Shown here: in pieces, positions 1-6,920 of the stretch
How the letters are laid out: each line of letters begins with the position of its first letter
Position numbering within the stretch: position 1 is the stretch's first letter
Origin: Gammaproteobacteria bacterium
GTDB taxonomy: Bacteria > Pseudomonadota > Gammaproteobacteria > GRL18
Direction of reading: 5' to 3'
NCBI GenBank assembly: GCA_027076245.1
Contig: JALTKC010000511.1
Coordinates: forward strand, 1-10,330
Length of the DNA: 10,330 nt
The notes under the pieces: generated by a model
What the model was told of the DNA's origin: nothing
Database searches by the model: none
What the model saw: the letters and a program-made list of their open reading frames with translations, nothing else
Translations under genes and position numbers: made by a program

Positions 1-205
1 TTATATAACTTAATATATATGATCGTTTTATATGACCTTGTATGCCACTAGGTTATTTAATGTCATATTCTATGCTGATTTATCAATAATTAAAATAGTT
101 TTTATAAAAAATTCAGGTTTAATTAAGCTTTGTATGATAGTAAACTTTTCAGAAAAAGCTGTTCAGAACATTAACCACTTAACTTTCAACAACTTATAGT
201 TTCAA
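1..205. other. AT-rich non-coding region downstream of copZ
   Basis: This stretch follows the stop codon of the last gene of the operon and runs to the window edge. It is strongly AT-rich, and I see no credible coding frame on either strand. It holds only weak self-complementary elements: a 12-base palindrome TTTTTATAAAAA at 99-110 and a 5-bp stem with a 4-base loop at 145-158 (CTTTT/AAAAG). Neither has the GC-rich stem followed by a U-run expected of a strong intrinsic terminator reading leftward. The operon probably ends here or just beyond, but the terminator is not convincingly visible. Confidence 0.6.
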
Positions 206-412
206 TTAAGCCTTTTCAGCTGCATATCCAGCCTCTTTTACTGCAGCTATTAAAGCATCCACATCGGCTGTACCCGTTACTTTTGCAGAACCCGGCTCAA
301 GACTGACTTCGGCATTATCAACACCGGCTACCGCTTCCAGTGCTTTTTTTGTATGCATAACACAATGGTTACAGGTCATACCGGTGATTTTAAGTTCTGT
401 TGTAGTACTCAT
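206..412 (-). CDS. copZ: CopZ-like cytosolic copper chaperone (HMA domain protein)
   Basis: This is a 68-residue single heavy-metal-associated (HMA) domain with a ferredoxin-like fold. The metal site is the GMTCNHC motif near the N-terminus, with Cys14 and Cys17 as the expected Cu+ ligands. The rest follows the family pattern, including the GVDNAEVSL turn after helix 1 and the C-terminal AGY motif. CopZ-type proteins carry Cu+ in the cytosol and hand it to the N-terminal domains or the membrane entry site of CopA. The ATG lies 15 bases after the copA stop and is preceded by AGAGGAA at good spacing, so it should be co-translated from the same transcript. Here the chaperone has its own gene rather than arising by frameshifting within copA as in E. 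coli. It could also be labelled a MerP-like protein, but there is no signal peptide and the copA neighbour favours CopZ. Confidence 0.9.
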   Translation of the reverse strand: MSTTTELKITGMTCNHCVMHTKKALEAVAGVDNAEVSLEPGSAKVTGTADVDALIAAVKEAGYAAEKA

Positions 413-427
413 AAAAATTCCTCTCTA

Positions 428-3400
428 TTAAATTTTTGGTTTAAAAAAGCGCAGTCGGTTGGCATTAGCCACTACCGTTACCGATGACATAGCCATAGCT
501 GCACTGGCAAAGGCCGGAGCCAGTAACCAGCCGGTCAGCGGATAAAATACTCCGGCAGCCAACGGAATGCCGGTGACATTATATATAAATGCACCGAATA
601 AATTCTGTTTGATATTTTTCATGGTTGCTGCGGAAACAGCAATGGCCGTCCCCACATTCATCAAAGAATTGCCTGCCAGGGTAATGTCTGCATTTTCAAT
701 GGCAACATCCGTGCCGCTGCCAATAGCGAAGCCGGTATTGGCCTGAGCCAGTGCCGGTGCATCATTTACGCCATCGCCTACCATGCCTACAATATACCCC
801 TGTTCCTGTAAGGACTTGATGATATTTAACTTGTCTTCCGGCATAACCTGGCTATGCACTTCCCTGATACCCAGTTCTCTGGCTACGGCCTGTGCTGTTT
901 TGTCGCTATCGCCAGAACACATGACGACTTCAATATGCTGTTTCTGTAATAATTTAACCGCCGCAGGCGTATCTTCCCGAATGGGATCTTTCAATGCCAT
1001 CAATCCCAGTAAATGCCCGTCCTCTGCCAGCCAGATTGGCGTTGCAGATAATTCTGCCAGAGCCTCGGCCTGTTTGCTGATTTCCGGGGCTAGTTTAACC
1101 TTATTTTCCTGCATAAAAGCATGATTACCCAGCAAAACCTTTTTATTTTCTATTTCTGCTTTTACGCCTCGGCCTTCTACCGCTGTAAAATCTTTTACCG
1201 GTAAAAGAGACAGTTCATGTTCTCTGGCCGCAGACAGTATTGCCTCTGCAAGAGGATGTTCCGAACCGGCTTCCAGTGAAGCTGCGTACTTCAGCAGATA
1301 ATCTTTATTAATAATGGATGAGGCCAGTTTGGGATTAACAATAATATCAGTGACCGAGGGTTTGCCCTGTGTCAGGGTACCGGTTTTATCGACCACCACA
1401 TGAGTCAGCTTACTGGCTGTCTGCAGGGCATCACTATTTTTAATAAGAATATTAAGCTGTGCGGCTTTGGATGTCCCCATCATAATGGCAATAGGTGTAG
1501 CCAGTCCCAGTGCGCAGGGACAGGCAATAACAAGAACAGCAATACCCGCGGTCAAAGCGTAGGCCAGGCGTGGTTCAGGTCCAACAGAATACCAGGTAAA
1601 GAAGGTAATAATTGAAATAGCAATAACAATAGGGACAAATACAGAGGCAATTTTATCCACCAGGCGGCCAATTTCAGGCTTGGTCATCTGCGCCTGTTTG
1701 ACCATATTAATGATCTGCGACAGCGTGGTTTCTTCTCCCAGTTTGCTGACTTTAAACAGAAAACTGCCAGATTTATTAATGGTGCCGCCTGTTACCGTAT
1801 CGCCGGGTGATTTTTTTACCGGCAGAGGCTCACCCGTAAGCATGGCTTCATCAATACTTGAACTGCCTTCGGTAATAATACCGTCAATAGGTATTCTTTC
1901 ACCAGGCTTCACCTTAATAACATCCCCGACCTGTAATAAGGAAACCGGTAAACTGACTTCTACGCCGTCATACACCACTGTAGCTGATTTGGGCGCAAGC
2001 TCAATAATACTCGCAATAGAGGCAGAAGTGGTACGTTTGGCCCTGATTTCCAGTGCATGTCCAAACTGCAGGAAAGCCAGAATAATCACACCGGCATCCA
2101 GATACAGGTGCCCTCCTCCCGGAATAAAATCAGGGTCGATAATAATTAGCATGGATGACAGCCAGGCCGCTGAAGTACCCAGTGCCACCAGGGTATCCAT
2201 ATTAGATGACAGGTGACGGGCCTGTTTAACCGCAGTAATATAGTAATTACGGCCGCTGAACCACATGGTAAACAAACAGATCAGTGCAACAATAAACCAG
2301 AACATCTGTGAACTGATACCATGGAAATAAGACTCTTTTGATACTTCTGGAACCCAGCCCATGTATTCAGATGTCATTAACACGGCACCAACGGTACCGG
2401 CCAGAATCGCTCTATGCCAGGAACGTCGGATTTCTAAACGACTCTGCCTCTCCTGCTCAATATAGGGATCTTCATATTGTTCATTGATACGAGCCTCTAC
2501 TCCCGCCTTTTTAAGAATAACCAGTAATTGTGCGGGAGGCAGTGTTGTAGTAATTTCAACTTTCTTTTCCGTGTCAGTAAAATCAAGTGCGATATGTTCA
2601 ATTTCATCCGCCTGAGTCTGTAACTGTTCATTTATAAGATTTTCAAGCTCAGTATCTGAGCCGTCAAATTCTGAAATGATCAGTTGATATTGATTACTGA
2701 CTTTCTGCTGCTCTATAAGCCGGGCATTATAACCCTGATCAATAATGGCATTAACAACAGCCTGCGGATCACCTCCCTCCACCTGGGCGGTTTTTTCCAG
2801 TAGATTCACAGAACCGGACTTTACGCCAGGCACCGATAAAATCGCTTTTTCAACCGTAGCCACACAGCTGGAGCAGGTCATATCTTCAATGGCAATATAG
2901 TAAAAGCGCTGACTTTGTACCGGTTCCGGTTTACTTCTTAAACTGGCGTTATAGCCCTGGTCAATAATAGCATTAACCACGGCCTGAGGATCGCCACCCT
3001 GTACCAGTGCCTGTTTTTCAAGCAGATTAACTCCGGCCTCTGTCACACCATCAACAGAACGAATGGCTTTTTCCACTGTCGCCACACAGCTGGAACAGGT
3101 CATGTCTTCTATATCAATAATATAAGATGAAGTCTTTTTCTCCAGCTCTGCCTGTGCTGCCGGGCTTTTATCCTGCTCTGAAGGTGGCTCTATGGGACAG
3201 GACTCGGGGATCTTAGCCACTGGACTGGCAGGATAACCAGCCTCAGTAATGGCCTGAATAACCTCATGAGGCACCCCTCCCGTTACCAGGGCTTGTCCCT
3301 GTTCCAGGTCAATGTTTATTGCTTCAACACCGTTAACAGCCCGTGCAGCTTTTTCAACCCGTGCCACACAATGTGCACAGGTCATATCACTGATTTTGAT

Positions 3401-3442
3401 TTTATACTGTCTGTTTACAGGCGGTTGATCGCTGTGATCCAT
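428..3442 (-). CDS. copA: Cu+-exporting P1B-1-type ATPase CopA with an expanded N-terminus
   Basis: This is a 1004-residue inner membrane ATPase that moves Cu+ (and probably Ag+) from cytosol to periplasm. Three HMA domains carry MTCAHC (Cys22/25), MTCSSC (Cys116/119) and MTCSSC (Cys190/193). A fourth HMA-shaped segment at about 251-322 lacks CxxC. The core is complete: about eight membrane segments from residue 344 on, the TGE actuator loop at 536-538, the CPC copper site at 641-643, the phosphorylated Asp685 in DKTGTLT, SEHPLA with His729-Pro730, a GDGVNDAP hinge at 889-896, and TM7 Tyr954-Asn955 plus TM8 Met985-Ser-Ser, which mark the P1B-1 (Cu+) subgroup. It is about 170 residues longer than E. 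coli CopA (834) because of the extra N-terminal domains. The usual TGD motif of the P-domain reads SGD (843-845), a mild change. The ATG is 13 bases after the PII-like gene, with a GAGGA site overlapping that gene's stop. Codons and base use match the neighbours. Confidence 0.95.
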   Translation of the reverse strand: MDHSDQPPVNRQYKIKISDMTCAHCVARVEKAARAVNGVEAINIDLEQGQALVTGGVPHEVIQAITEAGYPASPVAKIPESCPIEPPSEQDKSPAAQAELEKKTSSYIIDIEDMTCSSCVATVEKAIRSVDGVTEAGVNLLEKQALVQGGDPQAVVNAIIDQGYNASLRSKPEPVQSQRFYYIAIEDMTCSSCVATVEKAILSVPGVKSGSVNLLEKTAQVEGGDPQAVVNAIIDQGYNARLIEQQKVSNQYQLIISEFDGSDTELENLINEQLQTQADEIEHIALDFTDTEKKVEITTTLPPAQLLVILKKAGVEARINEQYEDPYIEQERQSRLEIRRSWHRAILAGTVGAVLMTSEYMGWVPEVSKESYFHGISSQMFWFIVALICLFTMWFSGRNYYITAVKQARHLSSNMDTLVALGTSAAWLSSMLIIIDPDFIPGGGHLYLDAGVIILAFLQFGHALEIRAKRTTSASIASIIELAPKSATVVYDGVEVSLPVSLLQVGDVIKVKPGERIPIDGIITEGSSSIDEAMLTGEPLPVKKSPGDTVTGGTINKSGSFLFKVSKLGEETTLSQIINMVKQAQMTKPEIGRLVDKIASVFVPIVIAISIITFFTWYSVGPEPRLAYALTAGIAVLVIACPCALGLATPIAIMMGTSKAAQLNILIKNSDALQTASKLTHVVVDKTGTLTQGKPSVTDIIVNPKLASSIINKDYLLKYAASLEAGSEHPLAEAILSAAREHELSLLPVKDFTAVEGRGVKAEIENKKVLLGNHAFMQENKVKLAPEISKQAEALAELSATPIWLAEDGHLLGLMALKDPIREDTPAAVKLLQKQHIEVVMCSGDSDKTAQAVARELGIREVHSQVMPEDKLNIIKSLQEQGYIVGMVGDGVNDAPALAQANTGFAIGSGTDVAIENADITLAGNSLMNVGTAIAVSAATMKNIKQNLFGAFIYNVTGIPLAAGVFYPLTGWLLAPAFASAAMAMSSVTVVANANRLRFFKPKI
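2717..3118 (-). repeat. Tandem duplicated HMA domains 2 and 3 inside copA
   Basis: Two 60-residue units of CopA (residues 109-168 and 183-242) are identical at 49 of 60 positions, far closer to each other than to HMA1. The 18-residue stretch beginning GGDPQAVVNA is identical in both. In the 54 bases encoding it, 9 differ (2723-2776 against 2945-2998), all silent. This indicates an internal domain duplication that is old enough to have drifted at silent sites while the protein sequence was conserved. Confidence 0.9.
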
Positions 3443-3455
3443 ATTTATTTAGTCC

Positions 3456-3758
3456 TCAGGTAAGTTTTTTATTATTCAATAAAGCACTTACCGGTTCAAT
3501 AGCCACAATTCCCCCGCCTTCGGTCATTCGTTTAGCCATTTCAGAAAAAATTTCTGCTATCCTCTGTGCTTCTTCAGCACTGCTATAAACTTCAACCTTA
3601 AGGCTTTCACACAGTCCATAATCATTAAATTCATTGATATAACTGCCATAGCCTTCTACCTTGCTGATAGTAATTCCAGGTATATTCAGGCTATTCACCT
3701 CTTCGGCTATCAGCCCAAAGTCTGAAATATTCAGGATCATAACTACCTTGTTAAACAT
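3456..3758 (-). CDS. PII-like (GlnB-fold) signalling protein of the RND-associated type
   Basis: This 100-residue protein looks like a member of the PII superfamily. Seen in the sequence: an N-terminal strand (KVVMILN), a helix with SLNIPGITISKVEGYG matching the PII helix-strand and its V-x-G-x-G turn before the T-loop, then a short T-loop (about residues 39-52), a second helix, and a C-terminal TEGGGIVAIEPV that resembles the canonical GDGKIFVLPV strand. The uridylylated T-loop Tyr51 context of GlnB/GlnK is absent, so classical nitrogen control is unlikely. PII-like genes next to heavy-metal RND pumps are a known clade (called PII-NG) of unclear role. The ATG directly follows the cusA stop with no gap, and AGAGGA lies 7 bases upstream inside cusA, so translation is probably coupled. 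A role in sensing a nucleotide or metal and modulating CusA or CopA is inference. A CutA- or DUF3240-type trimer is the main alternative. Confidence 0.75.
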   Translation of the reverse strand: MFNKVVMILNISDFGLIAEEVNSLNIPGITISKVEGYGSYINEFNDYGLCESLKVEVYSSAEEAQRIAEIFSEMAKRMTEGGGIVAIEPVSALLNNKKLT

Positions 3759-6700
3759 TTAGGCTTCCTCTTTTGAAGGTTTATTTTCAGTTACGGTACA
3801 GTTAGATAAAGTGACTGATTTCCACAGAAAATAAATCGCTGGGATCACCAGCAAAGTTAAAACAACAGAACTGAGCATACCACCAATCATGGGACCAGCA
3901 ATTCTCTGCATTACTTCAGAACCGGTACCGCTGCTGTACATAATAGGAATCAGACCTACAACGATAGCTGCAACCGTCATGACAATAGGACGAACGCGCT
4001 GACCGGCACCCTCCATAACCGCCGCTTTTACATCTTCACGATTAATGCAGCGGTTCTGCTCCATTAACTCGTGAGACATTCGGCAATAGGACTGATTCAG
4101 ATAAACCAGCATAAGCACCCCGATTTCAACAGTTACCCCTGCCAGGGCAATAAAGCCGACCCCTACGGCAACAGACATGTCATAGTTAAGCAGATACATC
4201 AGCCAGAAACCGCCAATTAAGGCAAACGGCAGCGTACCCATAATAATCATGACTTCAATAAAGTTACGGAAGTTAATATACAACAGCAGAATAATAATAC
4301 CCAGGGTCAATGGAATAACCAGAGCCAGTCGTTCCTTGGCGCGCACCATATATTCATACTGTCCTGACCAGGAAATAGAGTACCCTGGCGGCAGATCCAC
4401 TTTTTCTGCCACCACTCTCTGAGCTTCTGCTACATAGGAGCCCAGATCACGGCCGTCAATATCCACCAGTGTCCAGCCGTTTAAGCGGGCATTTTCACTT
4501 TTAATAGCCGGTGGACCATCTTCTACTCGAATATCGGCTACATCAGCAAGGGCAATTCGCTGGTTGTTTTTAGTCACCAGAGGTAATTCTCGAATTTTCT
4601 GAACTGAATCACGGTAGGTTTGAGGATAACGAACATTTATCGGATAGCGTTCAAGACCTTCGATAGACTGTGATACCCGCATACCACCTATAGCGGTCAT
4701 AATTACTTTCTGAATATCCGCAATATTCAGCCCGTATCGGGCAGCCTTATCTCTGTCTATATCCGCTTTAATATAGCGGCCACCGGCAACCCGTTCAGAA
4801 TAAACAGATGCGGTGCCTTCTACATCTTTTAAGGCCTTCTCAAGATCTTTACCTACCTTCTCAATGACCTTAAGATCAGGACCGGCCACCTTGATACCTA
4901 CCGGTGTCTTAATACCGGTTGCCAGCATATCAATACGGGTTTTAATTGGCATAACCCATGCGTTAGTAACCCCCGGAAACTTGACCAGCTGATCGAATTC
5001 ACGGCGCAGAGATTCAGTGGTTACCCCTTCTCGCCACTCACTTTTAGGTTTTAGTTGAATAACCGTTTCAATCATGGTTAATGGCGCTGGATCAGTAGCC
5101 GTTTCTGCACGCCCGATTTTACCAAAGACAGTTTTTACTTCAGGTACAGTTTTAATAAGTTTATCAGTCTGCTGTAAAATCTCTCTGGCTTTACCAATAG
5201 AAATACCCGGGTAAGTTGTCGGCATATACATTAAGTCACCTTCGTCCAGCGGTGGCATAAATTCACTACCGATCTTGGTCAACGGCCATAACCCAATAGC
5301 TAAAGCTACAATTGCCAGCATAACCATAGTTTTAGGTGCATCAAGAACATTTTTAATAATAGGATTATAAATCCAGGTCACCAGACGGTTAACGGGGTTC
5401 TTGTGTTCAGGCATAATTTTACCGCGTACAAAATACCCCATTAACACAGGAACAAGAGTAATGGATAATCCTGCTGCTACCGCCATGGCATAGGTTTTGG
5501 TAAAGGCCAGCGGTGCAAACATTTTACCTTCCTGAGCTTCCAGACTAAATACTGGTAAAAAGCTCATGGTAATAATAAGCAGTGAGAAAAACAACGGCGG
5601 CCCGACTTCAACTGATGCTTCAGCAATAATCTGCCATCGATTCTGATCCGTTAGCGGAGTTTTTTCTATATGCTTATGCACATTTTCAATCATAACAATG
5701 GCCCCGTCAACCATAGCACCAATGGCAATTGCAATGCCACCTAAAGACATAATATTGGCATTAAGACCCTGTGCATGCATAATAATAAACGCACCGAGAA
5801 TACCAATAGGCAGACTGATAATAATGACCAGTGAAGAACGAAAATGGAACAGGAAAATAGCACAGATAAGTACGACTACAATAAATTCTTCAAGCAGTTT
5901 TTCATAAAGGTTTTCCACTGCATGATTAATCAGAGTTGAGCGATCATAAGTCGTAACAATTTCAACTCCGTCAGGCAGACCTTTTTTAAGCGTCTCCAGT
6001 TTTTCTTTAACCAGTTCAATGGTTTTCTGGGCATTTTCTCCGAAACGCATAACCACATAAGCACCCACAACTTCGCCTTCACCATTTAATTCAGCAATAC
6101 CGCGACGCATTTGTGGACCAGTAACAATATCGGCTACATCCTGTAACTGCAATGGTGTGCCATTAACGTTCATACCCAGAGGAACTTTCTTAAGATCATC
6201 CACACTGGTCAGGTAACCGGTCGCCGTGACCATGTATTCAGCCTCACCCATTTCTACCACTGAAGCCCCGGCCTCCTGATTGCCCTTGTTTATCGCAGTA
6301 CGAATAAGGCTTAAAGGGATATCATAGGCACGCAGTTTCTCCGGATCGACTATAACTTGATACTGTTTAACCATACCGCCAATGGTTGCGATTTCTGACA
6401 CTCCAGGTACCGTCTGCAATTCATAACGCAGGAACCAGTCCTGCAGGCTGCGTAACTGACTGATGTCAGTTTTTCCGGTTCGGTCAACCAGTGCATAACC
6501 ATACACCCAGCCCACACCCGTAGCATCGGGGCCAAGTTGTGACTGAGCACTGGGGGGCAGAGAGGAAGCGACCTGGCTAAGGTATTCCAGTACCCGGGAA
6601 CGTGCCCAGTACAGATCGGTGCCTTCTTCAAAAATAATATATACATAGGAATCCCCGAAGAAGGAATAGCCTCGTACAGTCACAGCCTTTGGTACAGATA

Positions 6701-6920
6701 GCATGGCTGTGGTCAGGGGATAGGTGACCTGATCTTCAACAACCTGAGGCGCCTGCCCTGGAAAAGAGGTTTTAACAATAACCTGTACATCTGATAAGTC
6801 TGGAATGGCATCAATCGGTGTTTCTTTAACCGAGTAGATCCCGAAACCCAGCATGATCAGAGTTGAGAGAATAATGAAAAACCGGTTTTTAATCGACCAG
6901 TAAACAATTGAAGCAATCAT
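3759..6920 (-). CDS. cusA: CusA-type Cu+/Ag+ RND efflux pump (HME-RND)
   Basis: This 1053-residue inner membrane pump has the usual RND plan: TM1 (about 11-31), a large periplasmic loop, TM2-7 (about 342-547), a second periplasmic loop and TM8-12 (about 868-1034). It should act as a trimer driven by the proton gradient. The Cu+/Ag+ three-Met site of E. coli CusA (Met573, 623, 672) aligns with Met566, Met616 and Met665. Stepping-stone methionines are also kept: Met271, Met391, Met403, Met410, Met479, Met494 and Met1004. These favour monovalent Cu+/Ag+ over the divalent ions carried by CzcA. In the proposed proton relay, Asp405 and Glu932 (E. coli E939) are present, but the position of Lys984 is Ile979. 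The start ATG overlaps the cusB stop (ATGA) and is preceded by AGAGGG. Length is close to E. coli CusA (1047). SilA is the same family and cannot be excluded as a name. Confidence 0.95.
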   Translation of the reverse strand: MIASIVYWSIKNRFFIILSTLIMLGFGIYSVKETPIDAIPDLSDVQVIVKTSFPGQAPQVVEDQVTYPLTTAMLSVPKAVTVRGYSFFGDSYVYIIFEEGTDLYWARSRVLEYLSQVASSLPPSAQSQLGPDATGVGWVYGYALVDRTGKTDISQLRSLQDWFLRYELQTVPGVSEIATIGGMVKQYQVIVDPEKLRAYDIPLSLIRTAINKGNQEAGASVVEMGEAEYMVTATGYLTSVDDLKKVPLGMNVNGTPLQLQDVADIVTGPQMRRGIAELNGEGEVVGAYVVMRFGENAQKTIELVKEKLETLKKGLPDGVEIVTTYDRSTLINHAVENLYEKLLEEFIVVVLICAIFLFHFRSSLVIIISLPIGILGAFIIMHAQGLNANIMSLGGIAIAIGAMVDGAIVMIENVHKHIEKTPLTDQNRWQIIAEASVEVGPPLFFSLLIITMSFLPVFSLEAQEGKMFAPLAFTKTYAMAVAAGLSITLVPVLMGYFVRGKIMPEHKNPVNRLVTWIYNPIIKNVLDAPKTMVMLAIVALAIGLWPLTKIGSEFMPPLDEGDLMYMPTTYPGISIGKAREILQQTDKLIKTVPEVKTVFGKIGRAETATDPAPLTMIETVIQLKPKSEWREGVTTESLRREFDQLVKFPGVTNAWVMPIKTRIDMLATGIKTPVGIKVAGPDLKVIEKVGKDLEKALKDVEGTASVYSERVAGGRYIKADIDRDKAARYGLNIADIQKVIMTAIGGMRVSQSIEGLERYPINVRYPQTYRDSVQKIRELPLVTKNNQRIALADVADIRVEDGPPAIKSENARLNGWTLVDIDGRDLGSYVAEAQRVVAEKVDLPPGYSISWSGQYEYMVRAKERLALVIPLTLGIIILLLYINFRNFIEVMIIMGTLPFALIGGFWLMYLLNYDMSVAVGVGFIALAGVTVEIGVLMLVYLNQSYCRMSHELMEQNRCINREDVKAAVMEGAGQRVRPIVMTVAAIVVGLIPIMYSSGTGSEVMQRIAGPMIGGMLSSVVLTLLVIPAIYFLWKSVTLSNCTVTENKPSKEEA

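Noticed and set aside
145..158. Small stem-loop CTTTT-CAGA-AAAAG after copZ as a terminator
   Set aside because: The stem is only 5 bp with one GC pair and lacks a following U-run on the minus-strand transcript.
783..2216. Several open frames on the plus strand (near 783-1124, 1400-1615 and 1680-2216)
   Set aside because: They lie fully opposite the conserved CopA coding sequence; their translations show no recognisable motif, so they are antisense shadows.
6350..6646. Minus-strand frame of 98 codons inside cusA and a 64-codon one at 7006-7200 inside cusB
   Set aside because: These are out-of-frame readings of well-conserved cusA and cusB; their translations lack any family features.
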